Assembly: GCA_947254025.1 (NCBI GenBank)
Contig: CAMYBS010000006.1
Coordinates: 6,115 to 70,114, forward strand
Direction: 5' to 3'
DNA: 64,000 nucleotides
Source: an uncultured Clostridia bacterium
GTDB lineage: Bacteria > Bacillota > Clostridia > Tissierellales > Peptoniphilaceae
Shown here one piece after another: positions 1 through 7,741 of this stretch. The position numbers and the translations under genes are program-made. The number at the start of each line of letters is the position of its first letter. Position 1 is the first letter of the stretch. Under the pieces are notes generated by a model, which was given only the letters and a program-made list of their open reading frames with translations, had not been told where the DNA came from and searched no databases.

Positions 1-1680
1 ATCGTAAACGGATTTTGCATAGTCGTTGAACTTTTCTGATATAGATAATATCTTCACTTGTACTGGCGCAAGCCATAGTGGGAACTTACCTATGAATTGT
101 TCGATAAGTATGCCTAAGAATCTCTCTATAGATCCAAATAAAGCTCTGTGAAGCATAACTGGTCTCTTCTTTTCGCCGTTTTCAGCAATGTAAGTTAAGT
201 CAAAGTTAATTGGCATTTGGAAGTCAAGTTGTATAGTTCCGCATTGCCATGTCCTGCCTATGGCGTCTTCTAAGTGGAAGTCAATCTTTGGTCCATAGAA
301 AGCGCCGTCACCTTCGTTTATAGTGTATTCAATGCCTCTCTTTTCAAGTGCTGACTTAAGCGCCGCTTCAGCTATATCCCAAGTTTCTATCTCGCCCATG
401 AAGTCATCTGGTCTTGTTGATAGCTCAACTGTGTATTTAAAACCGAATGTGCTGTATAGGTAGTCAGCAAGGTCTATCATTTTAAATACTTCATCTTCAA
501 CTTGTGATGGCAAGCAGTATACATGCGCGTCGTCTTGAGTAAATGTTCTTACTCTGAATAATCCGTGTAAAGTACCTGAAAGTTCGTGTCTGTGTACTTG
601 ACCAAACTCAGAAAGTCTAATTGGAAGCTCTTTGTATGAGTGTTGACTGTTAGCATAAACTATAGTTGAGCCTGGGCAGTTCATCGGTTTGATAGCGTAG
701 TCCTTGTCATCTATCTTTGTGAAGTACATATTTTCTTTGTAGTGATCCCAGTGGCCACTTCTGTGCCATAGGTCTTCGTTTAAGATGATAGGTGTTAGTA
801 TTTCGCCATAACCATTCTTAGATAAGACAGCTCTCCACCAAGAAAGAAGTTCGTTTCTAACTACCATACCGTTTGGATGGAAGAATGGGAAGCCTGGTCC
901 TTCGTCATGCATGCTGAATAGATCCATCTCCTTACCAATCTTTCTGTGGTCTCTAAGCTTTGCTTCTTCAAGTCTTGCTAAGTGCTCATCAAGCATCTTC
1001 TTCTTAGGGAAAGATACTGCGTAGATTCTTTGAAGCATTTCGTTGTGCTCGTCGCCTCTCCAATATGCACCTGCGATTGATAATAGTTTAAATGCTTTAA
1101 TCTTTGAGATGTCATAAAGGTGTGGTCCCTTACATAAGTCAACGAAGTCACCTAATCTATAGAATGAAATGTGTGCATCTTCTGGAAGGTCTTCGATTAG
1201 TTCAACCTTGTACTTTTCTCCAAGCTTCTTAAAGTGCTCAATTGCTTCGTCTCTAGGCATTTCGTATCTTTCAAGAACTCCGCCCTCTTTAACTATGGCA
1301 GTCATTTCTTTTTCTATCTTTTCAAAATCTTCAGGAACAAATCTATGTTCTGTATCGAAGTCGTAGTAGAAACCATCATCAATAGATGGACCTATAGCGA
1401 ACTTAACATCCTTGTATAATCTTTGTATTGCGTAAGCCATAAGGTGGGCAGATGTATGCCAAAATATAGCCTTGCCTTCCTTATCTTCAAACTTAACAAA
1501 TTTTACTTTACTGTCTTCTTCTAGCGTTTCTTGTAAACCCATTGTTGTGCCATTAACAACAGCCCCTAATACATCTCTTAATAAAACTTCAGATATGTCC
1601 TTGCACACATCATAAAGCTTAACACCCTTATCATACTCTCTACTAGAGCCATCAGGTAGTGTTACAATAATCTTTGACAT
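1..1680 (-). CDS. thrS: Threonyl-tRNA synthetase (3' end cut by window edge)
   Basis: Class II synthetase that charges tRNA-Thr in the cytoplasm. About 560 of the usual ~640 residues are visible; the anticodon-binding C-terminus runs off the window. The start is ATG preceded by GGAGGTAAAA. In order I see a TGS-like N-terminus (MSKIIVTLPDGSSREYDKG), the HTSAH zinc/editing motif near residue 75, and the catalytic core with MNCPGS, the RHELSGTLHG region and MLHRALFGS, which supply the Cys and His zinc ligands known for the family. Reading is open across the segment with no frameshift. Upstream lie a T-box leader and a strong promoter, so expression should respond to uncharged tRNA-Thr. Confidence 0.97.
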   Translation of the reverse strand, partial: MSKIIVTLPDGSSREYDKGVKLYDVCKDISEVLLRDVLGAVVNGTTMGLQETLEEDSKVKFVKFEDKEGKAIFWHTSAHLMAYAIQRLYKDVKFAIGPSIDDGFYYDFDTEHRFVPEDFEKIEKEMTAIVKEGGVLERYEMPRDEAIEHFKKLGEKYKVELIEDLPEDAHISFYRLGDFVDLCKGPHLYDISKIKAFKLLSIAGAYWRGDEHNEMLQRIYAVSFPKKKMLDEHLARLEEAKLRDHRKIGKEMDLFSMHDEGPGFPFFHPNGMVVRNELLSWWRAVLSKNGYGEILTPIILNEDLWHRSGHWDHYKENMYFTKIDDKDYAIKPMNCPGSTIVYANSQHSYKELPIRLSEFGQVHRHELSGTLHGLFRVRTFTQDDAHVYCLPSQVEDEVFKMIDLADYLYSTFGFKYTVELSTRPDDFMGEIETWDIAEAALKSALEKRGIEYTINEGDGAFYGPKIDFHLEDAIGRTWQCGTIQLDFQMPINFDLTYIAENGEKKRPVMLHRALFGSIERFLGILIEQFIGKFPLWLAPVQVKILSISEKFNDYAKSVYD

Positions 1681-1712
1681 TTTTACCTCCTATAAATATC
1701 ATTGATGGAAAT

Positions 1713-1930
1713 AAAAAAAGCCCACCATCCCCCAAGGGACGATGAGACCGTGGTTCCACCCTAATTACTTCTTTTTAAAGCTATAACGTGCTTAACTCCG
1801 TGATTCCTTTCGGATCCGATTCAAGGTTAGTCTTCATATAAGTGCTTATAGGGAAATCACAGCCAGCATCCCCTCTCTTAATAAGCTTAAGTATACTACT
1901 CTTCCTCTCATTATCTTTGATTATTAAACT
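1713..1930 (-). promoter_or_regulatory. T-box leader controlling thrS
   Basis: On the minus strand the leader carries the conserved AGGGTGGAACCACG T-box sequence (complement of 1749-1762). A terminator hairpin follows, with CATCGTCCC pairing to GGGATGGTG and then a U run (complement of 1713-1749). The upstream part has GGGGATGCTGGCTGTGATTTCCC-like stem I elements, and a likely ACU threonine specifier lies at complement 1829-1831, followed by A. In this family uncharged tRNA pairs with the specifier and T-box and favours the antiterminator. The T-box and terminator are clear; the specifier assignment is inference. Confidence 0.93.
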
Positions 1931-1936
1931 GAATAT

Positions 1937-1965
1937 ATAGTATCACAAAGACTTTGCTTTGTCAA
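1937..1965 (-). promoter_or_regulatory. Promoter of thrS T-box leader
   Basis: TTGACA (complement 1960-1965), 17 bp spacer, TACTAT (complement 1937-1942). It lies just downstream of tRNA-Arg and starts transcription near 1930, at the head of the T-box RNA. Confidence 0.85.
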
Positions 1966-1973
1966 GAATTTTT

Positions 1974-2049
1974 TGGCGCATCTAAAAGGAATCGAACCTT
2001 CGACCTGCCGATCCGGAGTCGGCTGCTCTATCCACTGAGCTATAGATGC
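1974..2049 (-). tRNA. tRNA-Arg (CCG)
   Basis: A 76-nt cloverleaf with encoded CCA. Acceptor arms GCATCTA/TAGATGC pair fully and the T-loop is GGTTCGATTCC. The anticodon stem GCCGA/TCGGC encloses CTCCGGA, giving anticodon CCG, which reads CGG. It is separated from tRNA-Leu by a terminator, so it probably has its own weak promoter or depends on read-through. Confidence 0.96.
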
Positions 2050-2061
2050 CGATAGTTTCTT

Positions 2062-2100
2062 AATCATGTTTATGGTAATGTCATCGACACTAACATGATT
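2062..2100. repeat. Inverted repeat upstream of tRNA-Arg
   Basis: AATCATGTT (2062-2070) is mirrored by AACATGATT (2092-2100), with an inner TGTC/GACA pair (2079-2089). It could form a nested hairpin in the leader of tRNA-Arg or act as a protein site. Its function is unknown. Confidence 0.5.
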
Positions 2101-2133
2101 ATTCAATGGACTAGTAAGCAAGTGATTTTATGT

Positions 2134-2162
2134 ATAAAAAAAAGAAGTGCGAACACTTCTTT
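2134..2162 (-). terminator. Terminator after tRNA-Leu
   Basis: AAAGAAGTG and CACTTCTTT pair around a TTCG-type loop, followed on the minus strand by a run of eight T. It abuts the CCA end of tRNA-Leu and closes the His-Lys-Leu transcript. Confidence 0.9.
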
Positions 2163-2246
2163 TGGTGCGGGAAAGAGGACTTGAACCCCCACGTCGTTGA
2201 CACTAGATCCTAAGTCTAGCGCGTCTGCCAATTCCGCCACTCCCGC
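2163..2246 (-). tRNA. tRNA-Leu (TAG)
   Basis: An 84-nt tRNA with the long variable arm of class II and encoded CCA. Acceptor GCGGGAG pairs with TTCCCGC. Anticodon stem CTAGA/TCTAG encloses CTTAGGA, giving anticodon TAG, which reads CUA. Confidence 0.96.
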
Positions 2247-2250
2247 ATAT

Positions 2251-2327
2251 TGGTGATCCATCCGCGACTCGAACGCGGGACACCCTGATTAAAAGTCAGG
2301 TGCTCTGGCCGGCTGAGCTAATGGACC
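2251..2327 (-). tRNA. tRNA-Lys (TTT)
   Basis: A 77-nt cloverleaf with encoded CCA. Acceptor GGTCCAT/ATGGATC has one G-U pair. The anticodon stem CCTGA/TCAGG encloses CTTTTAA, giving anticodon TTT. Confidence 0.97.
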
Positions 2328-2342
2328 AAATTAAAAGAATTA

Positions 2343-2420
2343 TGGGGTGGATAATGAGATTCGAACTCATGACCTCCAGAGCCACAATCTGGCGCCCTAA
2401 CCAACTAGGCTATACCCACC
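2343..2420 (-). tRNA. tRNA-His (GTG)
   Basis: Acceptor GTGGGTA/TATCCAC is preceded by the extra G(-1) facing discriminator C73, the identity mark of tRNA-His. The anticodon stem CCAGA/TCTGG encloses TTGTGGC, giving GTG. CCA is encoded. It is the first tRNA of the cluster. Confidence 0.97.
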
Positions 2421-2488
2421 ATATCTCTGGAATTAAGATTGCTTACCTTCGGCCAAAGTACCTAAGCTATCTCAATAACTACCTTGCC

Positions 2489-2517
2489 ATTATAACAAAT
2501 ATAAGACGCAATGTCAA
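2489..2517 (-). promoter_or_regulatory. Promoter P2 of tRNA cluster
   Basis: An exact consensus site: TTGACA (complement 2512-2517), 17 bp, TATAAT (complement 2489-2494). It lies about 70 bp upstream of tRNA-His. The 2421-2734 stretch has no gene and holds only this promoter, P1 and the EamA terminator. Confidence 0.92.
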
Positions 2518-2590
2518 GACCTTTTTCAAAAATTCTCAACTTTTTTTATTTAATTTCTTATACTTGCTAATAAGTAAGCCTCTATCTCAT

Positions 2591-2639
2591 CAAGCACTTG
2601 TTAATTATAACTCTATTATGTGCATTTGTCAAGTGCTTT
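2591..2639. repeat. Inverted repeat bracketing promoter P1
   Basis: CAAGCACTTG (2591-2600) and CAAGTGCTT (2630-2638) are inverted copies. Each is also nearly self-palindromic (CAAG-NN-CTTG). One arm overlaps the -35 box of P1 and the other lies just downstream of its -10 box, as expected of a paired operator. No cognate regulator is visible. Confidence 0.55.
2604..2632 (-). promoter_or_regulatory. Promoter P1 upstream of tRNA cluster
   Basis: Exact consensus TTGACA (complement 2627-2632), 17 bp, TATAAT (complement 2604-2609), about 115 bp upstream of P2. Its transcript would run through P2 into tRNA-His-Lys-Leu. Confidence 0.88.
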
Positions 2640-2693
2640 TTTAAAAATTCTTTATATTTTTTATTCTCGTTTAAATTAATTTTGATAAAACAA

Positions 2694-2722
2694 TAAAATA
2701 CCCTCTAAGCAATTTTAGAGGG
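2694..2722 (-). terminator. Terminator of lipoprotein-EamA operon
   Basis: CCCTCTAA (2701-2708) pairs with TTAGAGGG (2715-2722). On the minus strand the stem is followed by TATTTTATT, 12 bp after the EamA stop codon. Confidence 0.88.
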
Positions 2723-2734
2723 CACATCAACATA

Positions 2735-3610
2735 TTAACTTTTCTTTTTAAGTCTTCCAAGGTTCTTTTGATTGTATAAGAACAGTATCACTGCTGAAAG
2801 CAGTATTAGGAAGATACCTATATACTCTATAGGTTCTATCTTGTCTTTAAAGATAATGAAGCCTAGTATCGCTGAGAATATAACTGAAGTGTAGTTATAT
2901 ATACTTACTTCGCCTGCTGGAGCATGTAGGTAGGCTAGTGTTAATAGATATTGACCTAGTCCACCGAAGACTCCTATAAGCACTAGCCATAGCCAATCTA
3001 TAGGAAGCGGTCTTTTATATGTTAAGACAAGTGGAACGAATAAGCAGATGCATGTGACGAAACCAAAGGCTAGCATGATTCTGTATGGGTTCTCACTCTT
3101 ACCAAGCGAACCGATTATGGTATATGCGCCTGCTGCAAAGACAGCAGAGAATATACCTGACAAGGCTGGTATTAGGTTGTAGTTACCTGACGGGTTTGTT
3201 ACGAAGTACGCACCTAAGAAGGCAACGACTAGCGACATAAGATGAAATCTTGTTAGCTTTTCATTTAAGAATATTGCAGCAAAGATCATTACAAAGAAGG
3301 GTGAGCTCTTTTGTAAGATTGCTGCGTTGGCTGTCGGTAAGTTCTTTGTTGCGTAGAAGTACATAACTGCTCCGAACAAGCCTAAAAAGCCTCTAAAAAA
3401 TAAAGCTACTCTGTGTTCTTTAATAGGAACTAGCTTTTCTTTATGCTTTTTAAGCATTATAATGCTGAATATTGATAACAAGAAGTTTCTAAAAACTACT
3501 TGTAAGAATATACTTACACCTTCTGATGTAAGCTTGACAGCTATCTGCATTAGCGAAAATGCTAGTGCAGACGCTATCATACACAATATACCTTTTGTTT
3601 TATCACTCAT
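2735..3610 (-). CDS. EamA/DMT-family transporter
   Basis: A 291-aa integral membrane protein of the drug/metabolite transporter superfamily. The protein divides into two similar halves of about five hydrophobic segments each, as usual for ten-helix EamA proteins; the first half contains FRGFLGLFGAVMYFYATKNL and the second GVFGGLGQYLLTLAYLHAPA. The C-terminus is Lys-rich and cytoplasmic. Its ATG overlaps the stop of the preceding lipoprotein gene (TAATG), so the two are translationally coupled. Substrate cannot be told from sequence; family members export amino acids or small metabolites. Confidence 0.9.
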   Translation of the reverse strand: MSDKTKGILCMIASALAFSLMQIAVKLTSEGVSIFLQVVFRNFLLSIFSIIMLKKHKEKLVPIKEHRVALFFRGFLGLFGAVMYFYATKNLPTANAAILQKSSPFFVMIFAAIFLNEKLTRFHLMSLVVAFLGAYFVTNPSGNYNLIPALSGIFSAVFAAGAYTIIGSLGKSENPYRIMLAFGFVTCICLFVPLVLTYKRPLPIDWLWLVLIGVFGGLGQYLLTLAYLHAPAGEVSIYNYTSVIFSAILGFIIFKDKIEPIEYIGIFLILLSAVILFLYNQKNLGRLKKKS

Positions 3611-4197
3611 TACTTATATATAACCTCCACTACTTCTTTAGAAAGGTCCAAGCTGCCGTCGTCTTTTAATTTTATACTAAAGTCGATAGCTTTGTCACCA
3701 TTCTTTACAGTGAATGTAAACTTATCAAGATCTGCGTCTGATATAGCAAGCTTAAGTCCAAATTTCTTGCCTAAGTTGAATGATTCACCATCAGATTCTG
3801 AGTCTTTCGCCTTAACTATAAACTCAGTTTTGTCTTCTTTAGGGAAGATTAGATACTCTTTTGCGTCATCGTTTTCGCTAAGTAATAATTCCTTTACGTT
3901 GTACGCTGCAAACAAATCTTCTTTGTCGTTATTGTTTGTAACGTTTGCTATGCCAAGAAGCTCATCATCTTTGAAGTCGTCAAAGTATTTAATGTTTACT
4001 TTGTCCTTCATATCGCTAGAGTCTTTCTCAGCTTCGTCCTTGTCTTCTTTCTTCTCTTCAGAAGCATCCTTCGCTTCAGTCTTTTTGTCTTCACTAGCTT
4101 CCTCTACTTTATCACTTGCATCGCTGTCTGTCTTAGGTGCACATGCTAATGTTAATAGTGAGATTGCTAATAAAGCTGCAATAATTATCTTTTTCAT
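3610..4197 (-). CDS. Putative lipoprotein, acidic linker
   Basis: A 195-aa predicted lipoprotein. I start it at the ATG at 4197, which has GGAGGTTATT directly upstream and opens with a signal peptide (MKKIIIAALLAISLLTLACA) carrying an L-T-L-A-C lipobox. A longer frame to 4260 would place coding sequence over the promoter. After the lipid-bearing Cys comes a very acidic Glu/Asp/Lys linker of about 55 residues, then a globular domain of about 120 residues. I do not recognise that domain. The gene is first of two in an operon with the EamA transporter, so it may be a cell-surface partner of it. Confidence 0.8.
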   Translation of the reverse strand: MKKIIIAALLAISLLTLACAPKTDSDASDKVEEASEDKKTEAKDASEEKKEDKDEAEKDSSDMKDKVNIKYFDDFKDDELLGIANVTNNNDKEDLFAAYNVKELLLSENDDAKEYLIFPKEDKTEFIVKAKDSESDGESFNLGKKFGLKLAISDADLDKFTFTVKNGDKAIDFSIKLKDDGSLDLSKEVVEVIYK

Positions 4198-4228
4198 AAT
4201 AACCTCCATATCTTTACATCTAATTGTC

Positions 4229-4257
4229 ATTATACACTTCTTAAAAATAATTGTCAA
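4229..4257 (-). promoter_or_regulatory. Promoter of lipoprotein-EamA operon
   Basis: Exact TTGACA (complement 4252-4257), 17 bp, TATAAT (complement 4229-4234), leaving a leader of about 25 nt before the GGAGG site. Confidence 0.92.
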
Positions 4258-4300
4258 CAAAGTATAGATGAAGATACATCTCTAATATAAATTTTGCAAA

Positions 4301-4330
4301 TAAAAAATTCTCCAATTGCTCAGAGAATTT
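4301..4330 (-). terminator. Terminator of surface-protein gene
   Basis: AAATTCTC (4305-4312) pairs with GAGAATTT (4323-4330), followed on the minus strand by a T run, just after the stop at 4338. Confidence 0.85.
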
Positions 4331-4337
4331 CTTTTCT

Positions 4338-5945
4338 TTATTTAATTATACTTACTACTTTAGTCGCATCGTCCCAATAAACTTCTGCACCAAGCATCTC
4401 AGCGATGAATCTTAGTGGTGTATATGTTCTGTCGTTTTCTATGAAGACAGGAGAGTCTAGTTCATAAACAGTGCCATTAACAAGAGCCTTATTCGAACCT
4501 ATAGTAAGCTTAATCTCAAGTGGCATCATTGTTTTAAGGTTAAGGCCTTTTATATAAACAGTTCTCTCTGTATCATTCCATGTAACTTGAGCTCCAAGGC
4601 TTTCAGCTACAAACCTCGCTGGTAACATAGTTCTGTTGTTTTTGATGATAGGTGCTGTGTCGTTAGTGACATTTTTGCCAAAGACAGTCATAAGCTTACT
4701 GCCTACTGCTAAGACAATGCTTCTATCTTCGATTTTCGCATCCTTATTAATAGTCTTTTCATCTTCTTTATCTAGACTAGCTTCTTCTTCAGTATCTACA
4801 ATTCGCTTATGTCTTGTGCTTTTACGCTCATCTATCCTGTGATACTTAGTATCATTTTCGTAATTGTAATATGAGTCTGGACTCGGTGCAGGTGGTACTG
4901 GTGGATTAGGTGTTGGTGGTGCAGGTGGATTAGGTGTTGGTGGTGCAGGTGGATTAGGTGTTGGTGGTTCTGGTGCTTCTTCAACATTAAGTTTAAGATC
5001 CACTTCTTTATCTACATAGTTCTTTGATTTATATATAGCCTTGAATTCTTTTTCGCCTGTTGAATCTAAGACTTGATCAGGATTTTTCCACTCAAAGTTA
5101 TTAGGTAATCTCACAGTTGATAATGTTTTGCCCTTTGTACCCTTTAAATTAGTAGGGGCAACATAAGCTGGGTCAACCTCTTGTGCCTTCTTTATCTCCC
5201 ACTCAATAACTATATCTTCTTTAGTATAATCTTCTACTTTTAAGCCATCTTCCCAGAAAATATTCCATATATAACCATCATTTACTTTAAATACAGCTCT
5301 ATACTTGCCAGCTTCTGTCGCTTTATAATTTGTGGCAGTATAGAAATCTTTCTCATCTGCTATAGATTTCTCTCTTCCATCATACACAAAGCTCTTTCCT
5401 TCATTGACCTCTCCTGTGCGTGCAAATTTGTCATCTCTTCTATAAGGTCTTCTTGCGCCTATAAGTGCCTTTTTTTCGTTAAAATAAAATTTACAATAAG
5501 TGCCATTAGATATATCTTTTTCAATACAATCTATTTCTTCTCCATTTAATATAATCTTTGTATTATTACCAATGCGATATCCAGGTATTTCACATTTTAT
5601 AATCAATTTTATTTTGTACTTACATCCTGGAGTGAATGTATCTTTGTTATTATCATGCCAATTGCCATCAGAGTGTTGGAACATAAATTTACATACATCC
5701 ACAGATAATTTTTGATTATTATTAATTTCCTTAAAGTCGCTTTCTGAATAAATTCCAACATTTGAATTTGGTACAATCTCAAAGTCACTTCTTAATTGCT
5801 CTTTATTTTTTTCGCATGTAAAACTTACCTCTTTAAGCTCAACAGGTTCACCAGTTGCATACACACTAGTATCTACGCTCATAAATAAAATGCTAGCTAC
5901 TAATAAAAGTGCTAAGACAAAGCAAAATTTTCTTTTATAATTCAT
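4338..5945 (-). CDS. Surface protein with copper amine oxidase-like domain
   Basis: A 535-aa exported protein with a signal peptide of about 30 residues ending near SVYATG. An N-terminal region of about 290 residues has no family I recognise. Then comes a proline linker built of APPTPNPP units (residues ~325-360), followed by a C-terminal module of about 125 residues of the type annotated as copper amine oxidase N-terminal-like, with two related halves (RTMLPARFVAESLGAQVTWN and RTYTPLRFIAEMLGAEVYWD). That module is common in wall-associated Firmicute proteins and is not an enzyme by itself. It is transcribed alone, with AGGAGGTAGAGCG before the ATG. A role in surface binding is inferred. Confidence 0.82.
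   Translation of the reverse strand: MNYKRKFCFVLALLLVASILFMSVDTSVYATGEPVELKEVSFTCEKNKEQLRSDFEIVPNSNVGIYSESDFKEINNNQKLSVDVCKFMFQHSDGNWHDNNKDTFTPGCKYKIKLIIKCEIPGYRIGNNTKIILNGEEIDCIEKDISNGTYCKFYFNEKKALIGARRPYRRDDKFARTGEVNEGKSFVYDGREKSIADEKDFYTATNYKATEAGKYRAVFKVNDGYIWNIFWEDGLKVEDYTKEDIVIEWEIKKAQEVDPAYVAPTNLKGTKGKTLSTVRLPNNFEWKNPDQVLDSTGEKEFKAIYKSKNYVDKEVDLKLNVEEAPEPPTPNPPAPPTPNPPAPPTPNPPVPPAPSPDSYYNYENDTKYHRIDERKSTRHKRIVDTEEEASLDKEDEKTINKDAKIEDRSIVLAVGSKLMTVFGKNVTNDTAPIIKNNRTMLPARFVAESLGAQVTWNDTERTVYIKGLNLKTMMPLEIKLTIGSNKALVNGTVYELDSPVFIENDRTYTPLRFIAEMLGAEVYWDDATKVVSIIK
4894..4965. repeat. 24-bp tandem repeat (three units)
   Basis: Three in-frame 24-bp units, the last two identical, encode the proline-rich linker of the surface protein. 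In-frame copy-number change would alter linker length without breaking the gene. Confidence 0.9.
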
Positions 5946-5974
5946 CGCTCTACCTCCTATGTCTCTATAATTAC

Positions 5975-6003
5975 ATTATAGTGAATACACTAAGTGATGT
6001 CAA
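5975..6003 (-). promoter_or_regulatory. Promoter of surface-protein gene
   Basis: Exact TTGACA (complement 5998-6003), 17 bp, TATAAT (complement 5975-5980). Confidence 0.92.
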
Positions 6004-6034
6004 CAGTATTCTAAGGCTTTACACATATAAATAC

Positions 6035-6067
6035 AAAAAAACTGCTAAGGCTCTTTTACCTTAGCAG
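6035..6067 (-). terminator. Terminator of the cobalamin operon
   Basis: CTGCTAAGG (6042-6050) pairs with CCTTAGCAG (6059-6067), followed by seven T on the minus strand. It is the first strong terminator after the riboswitch at 19640, so the operon extends through traX and the SLH gene. Confidence 0.9.
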
Positions 6068-6079
6068 CTATACTGATAT

Positions 6080-6961
6080 CTAATCAAGCATTCTTAGTAC
6101 TGTAACTAAAACTTCCTGTCTCGTCATATTCTTCTTTGGATTAAACTTAAGGCTACTGTCGCCTTGTAAGAGTCCCTTCTTGATAACACTGTCTATCGCG
6201 CTTTTTGCCCACTCACTTGCATCGGCATAACCCACTTTGTTCTCAAATTTGTCTTCTAATTTGATTATGCTTGCTAGTCTGTCCAAGATCACTGCGACCT
6301 CTTCCCTTGTAATCTTTCTATCCGGTGCAAATGTTTTGCTCTCGTTATACGTTAAGAGCTTTATCTTGTATGCCTTCTTAACTGCAGTGGACTTTGTATC
6401 AATGACCTCTTCGCCTTCGTAGTCCTTAATGCTCTTCTTGTACTCAAGCGCCTTAATAAGCGCCTCTACAAACTCTAGTCTGCTTGCATCAGCCTTCATA
6501 TTCTCTCTCATAGTCTCTGTTACTATACCAAGACTGTCTGCTCTATGTATGGCGTCAGCTGCCCACGCATCGTAGTTCTTTGCACTAAGCGTAGCATTGA
6601 ATGTGATTGTGTTAGAGAACTCACTCTTTTGTGCATTAACTATGGCCCTGATTCTTACATCAAAACTCATCGAGTATTTTATCTCTTCCTTAAACTTGTG
6701 CTCATACATACGAGTCTTTGCATTGTAAGTAAGATTGATAAGATTATCAAAGTCCTCGCTAAGCCATTTACCATCGTCAATCTTGTAATCAAGTTCTAGA
6801 TTTTCAAACTGTCTATGGTCTTCAATTTGAACTTCGATTTTATTATTTTCAAACTTTGCTAAATTTATGCTTATAGGACTAATGCTTTCTGCTTTATTAA
6901 CATTTAAAGGCGCAAGGCATATAAGCATCGTTATAATAATTAAAACAATTGTCTTTTTCAT
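6080..6961 (-). CDS. SLH-domain surface protein
   Basis: A 293-aa exported protein with an N-terminal signal peptide (MKKTIVLIIITMLICLAPLN) and a beta-rich region to about residue 130. SLH-type repeats follow from about 130 to the end: a first with ADSLGIV and SRLEFVEALIKAL, a second with FAPDRKITREEVAVILDRLA, and a last with YADASEWAKSAIDSVIKKGL and MTRQEVLVTVL. SLH domains anchor proteins to secondary wall polymers. Its ATG overlaps the traX stop (TAATG), making it the last gene of the cobalamin operon. That placement suggests shared B12 control, but no function in B12 metabolism can be read from the protein. Confidence 0.86.
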   Translation of the reverse strand: MKKTIVLIIITMLICLAPLNVNKAESISPISINLAKFENNKIEVQIEDHRQFENLELDYKIDDGKWLSEDFDNLINLTYNAKTRMYEHKFKEEIKYSMSFDVRIRAIVNAQKSEFSNTITFNATLSAKNYDAWAADAIHRADSLGIVTETMRENMKADASRLEFVEALIKALEYKKSIKDYEGEEVIDTKSTAVKKAYKIKLLTYNESKTFAPDRKITREEVAVILDRLASIIKLEDKFENKVGYADASEWAKSAIDSVIKKGLLQGDSSLKFNPKKNMTRQEVLVTVLRMLD

Positions 6962-7740
6962 TAGAATATTGCTATAGGGTTACTTGCTATATACATTCTC
7001 AAGAAGTAAATAAGTAGTAAGTGAACTGGATAGAATGCATAGAAGAAGTATTTAAAACCCTTCCCCCTTTCTCCATTGTAAAAGTACATAAGTACAAAGG
7101 CACTCATCTGATAGAAGAAGCCATAGAAGTAACGTGTCGATAGTCCTACTAAAAGGTTTTGGAACTTATTAAATCTTACAAAGTACATAAGGACTATCAA
7201 GATAACGCCAAACATATCATAGTCTGTTTTTAAAAACTTCGCTGCAAAGATGCAAAGAAGTACTCCAGCTATCCTTATTAATGGCTGATTAGCAAACCTT
7301 TCTATGATGATAAGTGCTGCTAGGCCTAAGAATAATGTGAAGAAAACGTTTTGATAGTTTGGATCAAAGACTACGTTCGAGCTTACTAAGTCGAATGGCA
7401 CTTCTGATATAAGCGCAAAGATAAACAGTCTTAGTGCGTACTTCATTCTGTTTCTTGTATGTATAAAGCCTTGCACTATAAAGAAGCAGAAGAGTGGAAA
7501 TGCGATTCTACCTATCACTATCCTACCAAAAAAGTGAATTTTATCCATCATGGCGCCTGTTACATATGAGCCGCCTATGGTAATGTTTGCAGCGCTGATT
7601 ATATTTTGGTACAAACCCACTTCGAATATGCCATATACCAAGTGGTCAACAAGCATCGAAAGTATGGCTATGAACTTAAGCTGTGTTTGATTAAGTCCCC
7701 AAACTTTTTTCTCTTCTAATAATTTTGTTTCTGTTTCCAT
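6961..7740 (-). CDS. TraX-family membrane protein
   Basis: A 259-aa integral membrane protein of the TraX family. The family-typical N-terminus is LKFIAILSMLVDHLVYGIF, with the conserved DH pair, and about eight hydrophobic segments follow. TraX of plasmid F acetylates pilin, but chromosomal Firmicute members have unknown acceptors. I start at the ATG at 7740, which has GGAGAG six bases upstream; an in-frame ATG at 7752 overlaps cobC and lacks a good site. It lies between cobC and an SLH gene in the B12 operon. Acyl transfer to a surface component is possible but is inference. Confidence 0.8.
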   Translation of the reverse strand: METETKLLEEKKVWGLNQTQLKFIAILSMLVDHLVYGIFEVGLYQNIISAANITIGGSYVTGAMMDKIHFFGRIVIGRIAFPLFCFFIVQGFIHTRNRMKYALRLFIFALISEVPFDLVSSNVVFDPNYQNVFFTLFLGLAALIIIERFANQPLIRIAGVLLCIFAAKFLKTDYDMFGVILIVLMYFVRFNKFQNLLVGLSTRYFYGFFYQMSAFVLMYFYNGERGKGFKYFFYAFYPVHLLLIYFLRMYIASNPIAIF

Positions 7741-7741
7741 T

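Noticed and set aside
2300..2644. Plus-strand open frame of 114 codons
   Set aside because: It runs across tRNA-Lys, tRNA-His and two promoters, with no ribosome site.
3692..4267. Plus-strand open frame of 191 codons
   Set aside because: It is a Ser-rich antisense shadow of the acidic lipoprotein gene and has no ribosome site.
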